Origin: Eubacteriales Family XIII. Incertae Sedis bacterium
GTDB taxonomy: Bacteria; Bacillota; Clostridia; Peptostreptococcales; Anaerovoracaceae
Direction of reading: 5' to 3'
DNA length: 51,675 nucleotides
Assembly (NCBI GenBank): GCA_031261395.1
Contig: JAISJT010000051.1
Location: 1-51,675 of the forward strand
Shown here: in pieces, positions 16,507-25,798 of the stretch
Numbering within the stretch: position 1 is the stretch's first letter
How the letters are laid out: the number at the start of each line of letters is the position of its first letter
Notes under the pieces: generated by a model
Told to the model about the DNA's origin: nothing
The model's input: the letters and a program-made list of their open reading frames with translations, nothing else
The model's database searches: none
Position numbers and translations under genes: made by a program

Positions 16507-18582
16507 ATGAGTTTGATAAACGATTTGATTGGGACTCCCCTCGGCTATTTGATGTACTGGTGCTATATAGGAGTAGGCAGTTATGGCGCTGCCATCCTTC
16601 TATTTACGCTGCTGACAAAGATCATTCTCTTCCCGCTGTCGGTGATCGCGCAAAAAAATTCGATCAAAATGGTGCGTATGGCGCCGGAATTAGACGATAT
16701 CAAACGATACAATTCCGGCAACGGCGAACTGATCGCGCAGGAGATCAGCGCCCTCTACAAAAAAGAAAAGTACAGTACCATCGCCGGCATCCTGCCGCTG
16801 CTCGTGCAAATTCCGATCATCCTCGGGCTGATCAATGTGATCTACAATCCCCTGCAGCACCTGATGCGCTTGAATCCGGCCGTAATATCTGAATTGACGG
16901 CGAAGGCCGCAGAGCTCCTCGGCAAAGCCGGGCAGGATCTCGGCTACAGCGGACAGATCCTTGTACTCGAGGAGATGCGCAAGACGCCGGATGCTTTTGC
17001 CGGATTGGCGGATGCCGCCGCCGCGCTTCGCGACGCAGCCGCTCTCCATATGGACTTTCTCGGCATCAATCTTTCCGTAACGCCTTCGGCCGGCAATGTG
17101 ACCATGATCATCCCTATCCTGTCCGGAGTGAGCGCCCTTGCGCTTTGTATCGTCCAAAACAAATACAACGTCCTTCAGGAAAACGCCGGCTTCGTCAGCA
17201 AATGGGGCATGACTATTTTTCTCGTCGCATTCTCTGCATATTTTGCCTGCGTGCTGCCGGGCGGGCTTGGCCTGTACTGGACGGCAGGCAACCTGATTTC
17301 TATCCCGGTACTCGGCGTTTGCAATCTCATCTACAACCCCAAAAAATACATCGACTATGCGGCGATGGCCGAGCGGCACAAAGAAACGCCGGAAGAAAAG
17401 ACGGCGGCTCGAATCATGAAAAAAAAGCTTGCCGCCCGATCCAAAGAGGATATGCGCAGATTTTTCGCAAAAGACAATCAGCGAGAGCTTGTGTTCTATT
17501 CGGAAGCGAATGGGTTTTATAAATATTTCAAAGGATATATCGAGCATATCCTCGCCGGCAGCGACCTGACGATCCATTATGTGACGAGTGACCCCGATGA
17601 TCGCATTTTTGAAACGGACGAGCCGCGCATCCGGGCGTATTACGCAAATGAAAAAGATCTCGTCGCCCTATTTATGAAAATGGACGCGGACATCTTCATT
17701 ATGACGACGCCCGATCTTGACAAATACCAGCTCAAGCGTTCGTTGGTCAGCAAGCAAGTCGAGTATATCTATACCGATCATGGTATGACAAGTTTTCATC
17801 TCATGCTGAGAGAGGGAGCGCTTGACCATTTCGATACAATTTTCCTCTGCGGGCCAAATCATATTGACGAAGTCCGGCAGACCGAATATGTCTATCGGCT
17901 GCCGCAAAAGACCTTGGTCAAAACGGGATTTGCCCTGCTTGACGAATTGCTCATGCGCGTAGTAGCCTTGGGGGAGCCTGCGCATGTCCGCAAAAAGATC
18001 CTGATCGCACCGTCCTGGCAAAAAGACAATTTGCTGGATTTCTGCCTTGACGAATTGGTAAGCGGACTGTCGGGGAAAGACTACGATATCGTGATCCGCC
18101 CTCATCCCGAGTTTGTCAAACGTTTTCCGAACAAAGTGGAGAAGATCCGCGAGACATACCGGGACAGATTGGGCAAGGACATCACCCTTGAAACCGACTT
18201 TTCTTCCAGCGAGTCCATATATACGGCGGATGTCATAGTTACCGACTGGTCGTCCGTCGCACAGGAATATTCCTACACCACGAAAAAGCCTTCACTTTTT
18301 GTCAACACGCCGATGAAAATCGTCAATCCCAACTACGAATACATCAAGACCGTACCGCTCGATATCGCGCTGCGCGATGAGATCGGCGTATCCGTCGATG
18401 TAGAGGATCTGGAGAAGATCGGAGAGATTTGCGAAACGTTAATCGCGGGCAAAGGCGATTGGAAGGATCGCATATCCGGGATCGTCGAACATTATATTTA
18501 CAATATAGGAGACGGCGCAAAAAACGGTGCGGACTATATCATCGGCCGCATTGATTACAAAAGAAAGAATAGGGCTTCATGA
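16507..18582 (+). CDS. YidC/Oxa1-like domain fused to CDP-glycerol glycerophosphotransferase
   Basis: A 691-residue two-domain protein. Residues 1-290 resemble YidC/Oxa1: GAAILLFTLLTKIILFPLSV, LYKKEKYSTIAGILPLLVQIP, and late helices with LPGGLGLYWTAGNLISI. The groove Arg of standalone insertases (T-x-x-x-R-x-x-x-x-P) is Lys here. Residues about 330-690 match the Glyphos_transf (TagB/TagF) family: VEYIYTDHGM, KKILIAPSWQKDN, IVIRPHPEFVKRFP and VIVTDWSSVAQEYSY, where the His and Asp-Trp-Ser-Ser blocks bind the CDP substrate. It probably polymerises or adds glycerol-phosphate-type units, with the YidC part serving as membrane platform or polymer-handling module; the latter is inference. ATGA overlap couples it to the LTA-synthase-like gene. 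Confidence 0.88.
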   Translation: MSLINDLIGTPLGYLMYWCYIGVGSYGAAILLFTLLTKIILFPLSVIAQKNSIKMVRMAPELDDIKRYNSGNGELIAQEISALYKKEKYSTIAGILPLLVQIPIILGLINVIYNPLQHLMRLNPAVISELTAKAAELLGKAGQDLGYSGQILVLEEMRKTPDAFAGLADAAAALRDAAALHMDFLGINLSVTPSAGNVTMIIPILSGVSALALCIVQNKYNVLQENAGFVSKWGMTIFLVAFSAYFACVLPGGLGLYWTAGNLISIPVLGVCNLIYNPKKYIDYAAMAERHKETPEEKTAARIMKKKLAARSKEDMRRFFAKDNQRELVFYSEANGFYKYFKGYIEHILAGSDLTIHYVTSDPDDRIFETDEPRIRAYYANEKDLVALFMKMDADIFIMTTPDLDKYQLKRSLVSKQVEYIYTDHGMTSFHLMLREGALDHFDTIFLCGPNHIDEVRQTEYVYRLPQKTLVKTGFALLDELLMRVVALGEPAHVRKKILIAPSWQKDNLLDFCLDELVSGLSGKDYDIVIRPHPEFVKRFPNKVEKIRETYRDRLGKDITLETDFSSSESIYTADVIVTDWSSVAQEYSYTTKKPSLFVNTPMKIVNPNYEYIKTVPLDIALRDEIGVSVDVEDLEKIGEICETLIAGKGDWKDRISGIVEHYIYNIGDGAKNGADYIIGRIDYKRKNRAS

Positions 18583-20618
18583 ACCGCCGCAGGATCGTAC
18601 TCGCATACTGGGTCATCGCGCTCGCATTTTTCACGCCAAGTGCGGTTTTTGCATACATAGATCCGGCGACGACGACCTACATCATCCAAATCATCACGGC
18701 GCTTGTCGTGACCGCCGGGGTATCTCTCAGCGTCTTCCTCTACCGCTTCCGCATGATTTCAGCCAAACTGAAGTACGGACTGTACGGGCTGTTTTCCGGG
18801 CGCGGGATGGCAGCGAGCCAATCAAAACGGAAAACGCAGACCGAATATATATTGCCGCCCTATGCCATCGCCGGATCCCCGGAGCCGCTGTCAGAGGAAG
18901 ATATGAAATCCATAGGCGAACCGGCAGACATGGAATTCGCTCCGCAGCAAAATCGTGCAATGGCTGACCCCGGCAAGCGAAGCTATGCAGGCAGACTGAA
19001 AGCCGCCCTCCCGGTCATCCTCGGCGTGTGCCTTAGTTTCATCCTGTTTGGCTGTATCGATTTGGCCGCCCAAAACGCTATGGATATGCCTTTCCGGATC
19101 ATTGAGGCCGTTCCCGTCATTGCCGTTTTTTTCGCGGTTGTTTTCGTTTTGCTTCTCTTTGTCGTTCCGCTTTTTCGTGGTTCCCTGTTTGAGATCATCC
19201 TGTCTCTCGCCGTCTCCCTGCTGATTGCAGGCTACATCCAGGGGAACTATCTGAATATGGGACTTGGAGAATTGACCGGCGATCAAATCCTGTGGGATAC
19301 GTTTCAAACAAAGATGGTCATCAGCGCAATCGTCTGGATAGCCTTGTTCGCCGCGATTTTCCTTCTGCATCGCTTTGCAAAACCAACATGGCGGGGATTG
19401 ACGGTTTTAGCTCCGTTCCTGCTGATTATTGTCCAAGCGGTAGCGCTTGTTTCCGTACTCGGCGAGAGCAGTGACAACAAAAACGGACCCGCAGGAACGC
19501 TCTGGGGGGCAACGGATGAAACGCTGTCCGTCTCCGGAATCGACGAACTGTCCGCAACCAACAATGCCATCATCTTCGTTCTCGACAGACTCGATGAAGA
19601 GTATGTAGAGGCAATCACCGACTACGATCCTTCGTTCTTTGACCGGTTGGACGGATTCACAAAGTTTGAAGATAATATATCCTACTACGTGAGCACCTTC
19701 CCCTCTGTCACAAGTATGCTGACAGGCCACCGGCATTTCTTCGAAAGACCCAGACCGGAATATTTCGAAGATGCATGGGCGCATGCTGCGATGATGCATG
19801 AGATGAAAAACCGGGGCGTAGACATCAGACTATATATGGCGCGCGGTTATACCTATGACCGGATCGAGCAGCTTGAAGGACTCGCGAGCAATATTCTTGT
19901 ACCCGAATATGACGTCAGCGAGCGGATCGTGCTCGTGAAACTTCTGAAGCTCTCGGGGTTCCGCTATGCGCCGATGCCGCTGAAGCGCATATTCTGGCTA
20001 TCCCCGACCGAATTTGCGGATGCCATCTCCCTTACCGCAAAGTCTTCGCCGTATATCACCAATGATATGTCCTTCTATGACATGCTCACGACGCAGCGCC
20101 TGAAAAAACTTGACACACCTGCCACGTTTACTTATTACCATCTAACGGGTGCGCACGACCCCATCACGATAGACGAAAACATTCAGCTGAACGATCACTC
20201 CACACCCTCGCGCCAAGCGGCAGGGGCCTTCAAAATCGTCTACGAGTATCTCGATCAGATGAAGGCGCTTGGGCTGTATGATGGCGCGACGATCATCATC
20301 ACCGGAGATCACGGCATGCTTCACGGCGACGATGTCTATAGACCCGCATTGACAGGTTTGTTTGTCAAGCCGGCGGGCGCCCACGGAACTCCGCTCGCGT
20401 ACAACGAGGCCCCCGTTTGCCCGGACGAACTTCTTGCCACCATTATGCAGGGGCTCTTCGGCGAGGACGAAGATTTTGGGGCGACTTATTTTGATATCAA
20501 GGAAGACGACAGCGTAACACGGGAATATATTTCCGACCTCAAATATTATGAAATCAAGGGAGACGGCAGGGATTTTTCAAATTGGACCTACCTTGAAACC
20601 CTTGCGAATAACGAGTAA
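18579..20618 (+). CDS. LTA-synthase-like membrane sulfatase/phosphotransferase
   Basis: 679 residues: signal-like first helix, further helices at about 150-310, then an extracellular alkaline-phosphatase-superfamily (Sulfatase) domain. Metal-site candidates are IIFVLDRLDEEYV and IIITGDHGMLHGDD, and FPSVTSMLTG is the nucleophile Thr/Ser region. LtaS-type enzymes transfer glycerophosphate from phosphatidylglycerol; related ones add phosphoethanolamine or other head groups. The substrate is not readable here. It overlaps the YidC-TagF fusion by four bases and precedes a GT2 by three, so it acts in the same polymer pathway. An Ala-Tyr-Ile-Asp-Pro motif follows the signal segment (AYIDPATTTYIIQ), a short exported motif also seen in other small membrane proteins. 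Confidence 0.8.
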   Translation: MNRRRIVLAYWVIALAFFTPSAVFAYIDPATTTYIIQIITALVVTAGVSLSVFLYRFRMISAKLKYGLYGLFSGRGMAASQSKRKTQTEYILPPYAIAGSPEPLSEEDMKSIGEPADMEFAPQQNRAMADPGKRSYAGRLKAALPVILGVCLSFILFGCIDLAAQNAMDMPFRIIEAVPVIAVFFAVVFVLLLFVVPLFRGSLFEIILSLAVSLLIAGYIQGNYLNMGLGELTGDQILWDTFQTKMVISAIVWIALFAAIFLLHRFAKPTWRGLTVLAPFLLIIVQAVALVSVLGESSDNKNGPAGTLWGATDETLSVSGIDELSATNNAIIFVLDRLDEEYVEAITDYDPSFFDRLDGFTKFEDNISYYVSTFPSVTSMLTGHRHFFERPRPEYFEDAWAHAAMMHEMKNRGVDIRLYMARGYTYDRIEQLEGLASNILVPEYDVSERIVLVKLLKLSGFRYAPMPLKRIFWLSPTEFADAISLTAKSSPYITNDMSFYDMLTTQRLKKLDTPATFTYYHLTGAHDPITIDENIQLNDHSTPSRQAAGAFKIVYEYLDQMKALGLYDGATIIITGDHGMLHGDDVYRPALTGLFVKPAGAHGTPLAYNEAPVCPDELLATIMQGLFGEDEDFGATYFDIKEDDSVTREYISDLKYYEIKGDGRDFSNWTYLETLANNE

Positions 20619-20621
20619 ACC

Positions 20622-21422
20622 ATGGCGAACAATCACACTTTTGTCATTTGCGCCTACAAAGAAAGCAAATTTCTCGACGACACTACGTCGAGATTGATAG
20701 GGCAGACCACGCCCAGCCGCGTCATTATCAGCACTTCAACGCCGAATGAAACAATCAGTCGGGTTGCGCAAAAATACGGTCTTGAAGTACGCATCAACCC
20801 GCTCGGCGGCACCTCTGCACGGGATTGGAACTTTGCCTATGCGCAGGCGGAAACCGACTATGTCACGCTCGCGCATCAGGACGATGTGTACGAACCATCC
20901 TTCGCGGAAAAAACCCTCTCCGCCCTCGAGAGCTGCAAAGATCCCGTCCTCGCCTATACCGACTACTATGAGATCCGGTATGCGGAAGCGGACGGAGAAG
21001 GCGTTCGGACGGATAGTAACAGAATACTGAGATACAAAAGGCTCATGCTTCGAACCATCGCACGCGCACCCGGAAACCGCTGGCTCAGGAATCGAGTATT
21101 GTCTTTGGGATACCCGATGAACTGTCCGGGGACCACCTATGTCAAACGCCGTTTTGATTCGGTTGATTTCATCCCGAACTGGCACAATAGTCACGACTGG
21201 GAAGCGGCCATCCGGCTTGCAGGCGAATGCGGCGATTTCCTGTATATTCCGGATTTGCTGCTCGGACACCGAATCTACGCAGCATCTCAGACGACGAACA
21301 CTATCGGGAGCGGGATAAGGCGCGCAGAGGATTTTGCCTGCTTCCGCCGCTATTGGCCGGAGCCCATCGCAAAAGCCATTCTGAAACAATATGTTAAAGC
21401 CTATGATAGTAACAAGCTTTAA
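20622..21422 (+). CDS. GT2 family glycosyltransferase
   Basis: About 266 residues of a single GT-A domain. TFVICAYKESKFL opens the nucleotide-binding fold, GGTSARDWNFAYAQAETDYVT leads into the metal-binding LAHQDDVYEP, and HDWEAAIRLAGECGDFLYIP is the acceptor-side part. No membrane segment. Starts three bases after the sulfatase stop. It likely adds a sugar to the polymer or to a lipid carrier flipped by the next two gene products. Donor and acceptor unknown. Confidence 0.83.
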   Translation: MANNHTFVICAYKESKFLDDTTSRLIGQTTPSRVIISTSTPNETISRVAQKYGLEVRINPLGGTSARDWNFAYAQAETDYVTLAHQDDVYEPSFAEKTLSALESCKDPVLAYTDYYEIRYAEADGEGVRTDSNRILRYKRLMLRTIARAPGNRWLRNRVLSLGYPMNCPGTTYVKRRFDSVDFIPNWHNSHDWEAAIRLAGECGDFLYIPDLLLGHRIYAASQTTNTIGSGIRRAEDFACFRRYWPEPIAKAILKQYVKAYDSNKL

Positions 21423-21452
21423 ACGACAGCAAACAAAGATTGTGAGGGACAA

Positions 21453-21806
21453 ATGCTCGAATCGCTAAGGAATAACAAAAAAGGAATCTTGCTGATGGCG
21501 CTTTCCGCCTTTTTGGCATCCTTTGGACAGATGTTTTGGAAGATGTACCACACAGAGGGTCTGTGGGCGCTGGCAATCGGCTTCATACTCTATGCCTGCG
21601 GCGCCCTGCTCATGATCGTCGCGTACAAGTACGGCAAACTCTCAGTGCTGCAGCCGATGATCTGCCTTTCATACGTTTTCGCGATTTTCATCTCTGTCTT
21701 CATCCTGAAAGAGACCATGACGCCGCTTCGCTTCGCGGGCATCCTTGTCGTCATCTTTGGCGTCGTGATGATCGGCGGCGGTGATGAGAAGGAGGAAAGC
21801 CAATGA
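21453..21806 (+). CDS. Small DMT/EamA transporter subunit, first of pair (ArnE/ArnF-like)
   Basis: 117 residues with four transmembrane helices, half the size of an EamA protein and like the SMR/ArnE-ArnF group. AKYGKLSVLQP-type segment (VAYKYGKLSVLQPMI) and FGVVMIGGGD are visible. A clear GAGGG ribosome site precedes ATG 21453. Translationally coupled by an ATGA overlap to a second, different four-helix subunit, so a heterodimer is expected. Next to a GT2 and sulfatase, flipping of an undecaprenyl-phosphate sugar is the most plausible task. Confidence 0.8.
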   Translation: MLESLRNNKKGILLMALSAFLASFGQMFWKMYHTEGLWALAIGFILYACGALLMIVAYKYGKLSVLQPMICLSYVFAIFISVFILKETMTPLRFAGILVVIFGVVMIGGGDEKEESQ

Positions 21807-22150
21807 ACACCATCCTGCTTTATGCGATGCTGATCGCCGGCTGTGCCCTTGGCGCCTTCGCCTCCTATTTTTTCAAAGGCGCTTCAGGCGCTCTGAACGG
21901 GCTGAATGTGACCATATTACTCCGGCAAAAAACCTTTTGGCTTGGAGGTCTCCTCTACCTCGTTGCGGCGGTCAACAATATCTTCCTGCTAAGGTATTTT
22001 GATTATTCGATCCTGCTTCCTATGAGTTCGATCACCTACATCTGGACGATGGTGATCGCAAGCCGCTTGCTCGGCGAGCAAATCACAAAACGCAAGATCT
22101 TCGGAGTCTGCGCTATCATTGCCGGCGCCGTGCTGATTTCACAGGGGTAG
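21803..22150 (+). CDS. Small DMT/EamA transporter subunit, second of pair
   Basis: 115 residues, four helices, including YFDYSILLPMSSITYIWTM and FGVCAIIAGAVLISQG, the latter a typical last helix of the EamA/SMR group. Overlaps the first subunit gene by four bases. Likely partner in a heterodimeric lipid-carrier flippase; a drug efflux role is the alternative. Followed by an AT-rich hairpin with arms ATATTTAC/GTAAATAT. Confidence 0.78.
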   Translation: MNTILLYAMLIAGCALGAFASYFFKGASGALNGLNVTILLRQKTFWLGGLLYLVAAVNNIFLLRYFDYSILLPMSSITYIWTMVIASRLLGEQITKRKIFGVCAIIAGAVLISQG

Positions 22151-22155
22151 GACAT

Positions 22156-22179
22156 ATATTTACAAATATTCGTAAATAT
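22156..22179 (+). terminator. AT-rich hairpin after the DMT pair
   Basis: Perfect 8-base arms ATATTTAC (22156-22163) and GTAAATAT (22172-22179) with an 8-base loop, starting five bases after the stop codon. There is only a short T run after it, so this may be a weak terminator or an operator for the next gene. Confidence 0.4.
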
Positions 22180-22208
22180 TTCAAACACAATACTTCAAAT
22201 AAAATTCA

Positions 22209-22237
22209 GTGAAACTTCACCTTGTTTCGTGTATAAT
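22209..22237 (+). promoter_or_regulatory. Promoter of the LCP gene, leaderless layout
   Basis: GTGAAA (22209-22214), 17 bases, TATAAT (22232-22237), then 7 bases to ATG 22245. The -35 is weak but the -10 is consensus. Confidence 0.55.
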
Positions 22238-22244
22238 ACGTCTT

Positions 22245-23765
22245 ATGTATGCTGAAAGCGCCGTGGCTCGAACCCACGATACAAAACAAGTTGATACCTT
22301 TATGCATCTAATTGGGGTCCTCGTCGGATTTGCCGGCGTGGCATGTGTGGCGTTGGCCGCAGTTTATGTGCTGCGCTTGGGCGTCCTTCCCTTTCGTTAT
22401 GCACTGCTCATTTTCGGAGTCGACGCCGTCATTGCATTGTTCCCGCTCTATCTTTTGATTAAGAAAAAATTTGACATCAAAAAAGTACTGTGTATCGTTC
22501 TTTCGGCCCTGATGGCCATATTCAATCTTTTCGTTGTTTCCTACGGCGACTTGACCTACAATTTCTTAAACGACCAATATGGAGTAGGAAGTGTCGGCAA
22601 CGTAGAATACTGCGTGGTGGCGCAATCCACCTCACGGATTGAGCTTCAAAGCGCCAAGCGAACGCTCTCCGCCGGTATTCAAAGTACGGATATCTGCAAG
22701 GACGAAGCCGAAGCGGAAATGCAGAAACTTGCGCCCGCAGAGTTTTCCGAATACGATAACGTCAGCGAATTAATCAGCGCGACGGAAGGCGGCGGTGTTG
22801 AGATCGCAGTGGTTCAGACAGCATTTCTGGACGCATTCGCCGAGTACTTCCCTGATTCATACGAAAAACTATCGATTCTCACGAAGTTCAAAACGGATGC
22901 AGGAACCACATCCTCACCATTGGACGGGATTGCCATCGATATTACAAAACCGTTTGCGATTTATGTCAGCGGGGCAGACGATTACGGAGATATCGACCAG
23001 ACTGCCCGCAGCGACGTCAATATGCTTGTCCTGATAGACCCTGAAAACTACCGCATACTGCTCGCCAATACACCGCGCGACTACTATGTGCAGCTTCACG
23101 GAACGAACGGACTCCCTGACAAACTCACACATGCCGGAACATACGGCATCGATGTAAGTGAAGCGACACTTGAAGATCTTTATGATATCAACATTGATTA
23201 TCACGTCCATATCAACTACGACACGCTGATCAATCTCATTGACCGATTGGGCGGAATCTCGATTTACAACCCGAATGAATTCAATCTGTGGGGCGCTCAG
23301 TTCGACAAGGGCAATATCTATATGGACGGTGCACATGCATTGCTGTATGCACGGGCGCGCAAAGAACTTCCGAACGGCGACAACGACCGCGGCGAAAATC
23401 AACAGCGCGTCATCTCAGGCATCGTGGCCAGGATTTCCGCCGCCAACGTAGCCACTCAATACACACAAATACTCGAGAGACTCTCCGGGACTTTCCGTTC
23501 CAATATTCCGCCTTCCGTCATTGCGCAATTGTTCAAGAGACAAATTTCGCTGGGCGGGAACTGGGACATCGAAACCACTTCTGCCACGGGGACAAACGAT
23601 CAAAGGCCAACCTATTCGATGGGTGCGGACCGGCCTTTGTCCGTCATTATACCGGATCAGGATTCGGTAGACGCTGTTTCGGAACAGATGCAATCGTTTT
23701 TGAGCGGTGTCGATCCTGAGGTGGGATCGGGCTTAGGCGCTCCTGCGGATTCTGCGGTAGAGTAG
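22245..23765 (+). CDS. LytR-CpsA-Psr (LCP) family ligase
   Basis: Attaches undecaprenyl-linked surface polymers such as wall teichoic acid or capsule to peptidoglycan. 506 residues: three N-terminal transmembrane helices, an extracytoplasmic region, then the LCP domain from about residue 240. Key elements are ARSDVNMLVLIDP (Arg and Asp that hold pyrophosphate and metal), LANTPRDYYV, DKLTHAGTYG, and YARARKELPNGDNDRGENQQ with the conserved Arg series. ATG 22245 (MYAESAVART) is chosen over the ORF-track start at 22209 because TATAAT ends seven bases before it. It ends with a 33-base overlap with the opposite-strand GT2. It is the expected final step for the polymer encoded around it. Confidence 0.9.
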   Translation: MYAESAVARTHDTKQVDTFMHLIGVLVGFAGVACVALAAVYVLRLGVLPFRYALLIFGVDAVIALFPLYLLIKKKFDIKKVLCIVLSALMAIFNLFVVSYGDLTYNFLNDQYGVGSVGNVEYCVVAQSTSRIELQSAKRTLSAGIQSTDICKDEAEAEMQKLAPAEFSEYDNVSELISATEGGGVEIAVVQTAFLDAFAEYFPDSYEKLSILTKFKTDAGTTSSPLDGIAIDITKPFAIYVSGADDYGDIDQTARSDVNMLVLIDPENYRILLANTPRDYYVQLHGTNGLPDKLTHAGTYGIDVSEATLEDLYDINIDYHVHINYDTLINLIDRLGGISIYNPNEFNLWGAQFDKGNIYMDGAHALLYARARKELPNGDNDRGENQQRVISGIVARISAANVATQYTQILERLSGTFRSNIPPSVIAQLFKRQISLGGNWDIETTSATGTNDQRPTYSMGADRPLSVIIPDQDSVDAVSEQMQSFLSGVDPEVGSGLGAPADSAVE

Positions 23766-24791
23766 CCAGGCGCACGCAAACATTCCCTTTGCTTTGACCA
23801 TGAAAAAGACAGTGATGCGAAAACGCAGCGCGGTGTATCGGTATGCGGTGCGCGCTTTCAGCAGTTTGAGCAGATCGATCATCTCTTCGCGCAGCGCAGC
23901 GTATTCTTGTTTGGCGCCCTCGTCATCCGTACGTGACATCGCGTAGACAGAGGCAGTGTAGTACCAGTAGAAATGCCGGAGGGCGGCCGTGATACCAATG
24001 CGTTTGCGCTCCGGGTTCAGAGCCGATGCGGCATCAAACAGCAGCATGCTCGTCTCTGCGCCGCCGCGCAGCGCAGCGGGAGCGCGGAGGAGCGACTGAC
24101 TGCCTTCCCTGTTTCGCCAAAAGTAAAACGGGGTTTCAAGGTAGGCGATCTTGTCATCGTCCCCGCCTATGTCGGACAGGTTTCGGAATGCGGCAAGATT
24201 GATCGGGACATCTTCGGCCGAGTCGGTCGCGGGGTCAAAGCGAATGGCCTCCCCGCCTTCAGGGCCGGTGCGAAAAAGACCGGCATCATAGATCTTGTTC
24301 CAGACGGAAAACCATACGGTCTCCTGATGCCCGTGAGCTTTCCCCATACTGTTCAGAAGTTCCCACAGAGCGTCCTCGCCCGTAAAAATCTTTGTCTCAC
24401 CCGTTGTCCGCGACAAAATTTGTCCGCTTTCCCGCTCATCGATCACCGCGCACATCGCGATGCGTGCGCCGGTCTGCCCGAGCATGCCGAGCAAGGTCTC
24501 ATACATACCGGGCAGGATATAGTCGTCGCAGTCAACGAAGGCAATATAGTCACCCGCCGCACGGTCAAGTCCTGCATTGCGCGCGCGCGATACGCCGCCG
24601 TTTTCGCGGTGAATCACGCAGACCCGTTCGTCTTCGGCCGCGAATGCGTCGCAGGCCGCCCCGCTGCCATCCGCCGAGCCATCGTCAACAAGGATGAGTT
24701 CCAGATCGCGAACGGACTGATTCAGGATAGAGCGCACGCAGGGCTCAAGCCATTCTCCGGCATTGTAGACCGGTACAATAACGCTCAGCAT
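23733..24791 (-). CDS. GT2 family glycosyltransferase (last gene of minus operon)
   Basis: 352 residues. SVIVPVYNAGEWLEPCV, LILVDDGSADGS, NGGVSRARNAGLD and FVDCDDYILPGM (DXD region) are standard for GT2 enzymes of capsule and teichoic-acid loci. The C-terminal 40 residues are basic and hydrophobic (RFRITVFFMVKAKGMF), suggesting membrane association. ATG 24791 overlaps the upstream GT2 stop by one base. The two GT2 genes are related but not close duplicates. Polymer position unknown. Confidence 0.87.
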   Translation of the reverse strand: MLSVIVPVYNAGEWLEPCVRSILNQSVRDLELILVDDGSADGSGAACDAFAAEDERVCVIHRENGGVSRARNAGLDRAAGDYIAFVDCDDYILPGMYETLLGMLGQTGARIAMCAVIDERESGQILSRTTGETKIFTGEDALWELLNSMGKAHGHQETVWFSVWNKIYDAGLFRTGPEGGEAIRFDPATDSAEDVPINLAAFRNLSDIGGDDDKIAYLETPFYFWRNREGSQSLLRAPAALRGGAETSMLLFDAASALNPERKRIGITAALRHFYWYYTASVYAMSRTDDEGAKQEYAALREEMIDLLKLLKARTAYRYTALRFRITVFFMVKAKGMFACAWLLYRRIRRSA

Positions 24792-25798
24792 CAGCGCCCT
24801 GCCCTTTCTTCGGCGCGGGCTTTCAGAGAGGCCGGCGCCAGCATCGCCAGACGCATCAGCGGCAAACTGGTCTTCACTCGCGCAAAGGCGATCCCGTCAA
24901 GCGTATGCATACGCGCCTTCCAGTCCGGAAAACGGGCGCTGAGAAAATCAAAGGAATACCTGAGATACCGTATCTGAAAATCCCTGTCGCCGCCGCGCAG
25001 GATAGCATTGGCACGCCTGTCGTAGTAACGAATGCAAAGTTCCGAGAGATAGGGCATCAGCGCATCCTGCCCCTCAAAATAGTAGAGGATCTCTTTGAGG
25101 TTTTCAAAGATGTCATACCACGCATCCGAAACCGTATTGGTGATCGAACCCGTGCTGAAAGCCGTGTAGAAGTAGAGCGGTTCGGGAACAAAGACAGCCC
25201 TGGCCGTATGGCTCAGATATTTCGCAAGAAAAACCGTGTCCTCCCCGAAAACCCGTCCGTCCGGGAAACGAATTTCTTCGCGGCAGATGATCTCGCGGCG
25301 AAACAGCTTGTCCCAGATGAAATCGGGAATGCGGGTGAGCAGCAGACCAAGATCCTGAGGACCCGTGATCTCCATCACTCTCCCGAGCCGGTCGTCAATG
25401 CCTACCGCGCACTCGCTCCCGTCCGCGCCCACGCTATAGTGTGCGCAGCAGGCGAGATCGGCCCCGCTCTCCGTCATCGCCGCGAGCAGTGTTTCATACA
25501 TCGAAGGAGCGACCCTGTCATCCGCATCCACAAAGCCGATATAGTCCCCGCCGGCAGCCGAAAGTCCGGCATTCCTGGCTGTAGCAGGTCCTGTGGAACC
25601 GTCCTGTTCAATGACCCGCACGCGCGAATCACGCCGGGCAAAATCATACAAAATACCCGCGCTCGCATCACCGGCGCCGTCCACCACGCACAAGACTTCA
25701 ATGTCTGTGTAGGTTTGCGCAAGCACGCTGTCTATGCAAACGGATAGTGTCCGCTCGGCATTGTATACGGGGATAATGATGCTGATCATAGAATTCAC
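24791..25798 (-). CDS. GT2 family glycosyltransferase
   Basis: 335 residues with ISIIIPVYNAERTLSVCI, GPATARNAGLSAAGGDY and FVDADDRVAPSM, followed by FIWDKLFRR and FGEDTVFLAKYL, the acceptor-side blocks common in GT2 enzymes of this group. Start GTG 25798 overlaps the aminotransferase stop by four bases (GTGA); ATG 25789 three codons later is the alternative. Part of the operon that begins with the cytidylyltransferase fusion at 28159. Confidence 0.87.
   Translation of the reverse strand: MNSMISIIIPVYNAERTLSVCIDSVLAQTYTDIEVLCVVDGAGDASAGILYDFARRDSRVRVIEQDGSTGPATARNAGLSAAGGDYIGFVDADDRVAPSMYETLLAAMTESGADLACCAHYSVGADGSECAVGIDDRLGRVMEITGPQDLGLLLTRIPDFIWDKLFRREIICREEIRFPDGRVFGEDTVFLAKYLSHTARAVFVPEPLYFYTAFSTGSITNTVSDAWYDIFENLKEILYYFEGQDALMPYLSELCIRYYDRRANAILRGGDRDFQIRYLRYSFDFLSARFPDWKARMHTLDGIAFARVKTSLPLMRLAMLAPASLKARAEERAGR

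Noticed and set aside
16507-17400. Housekeeping YidC only
   Set aside because: The frame continues without break into a complete glycerophosphotransferase domain, so a stand-alone insertase is not supported.
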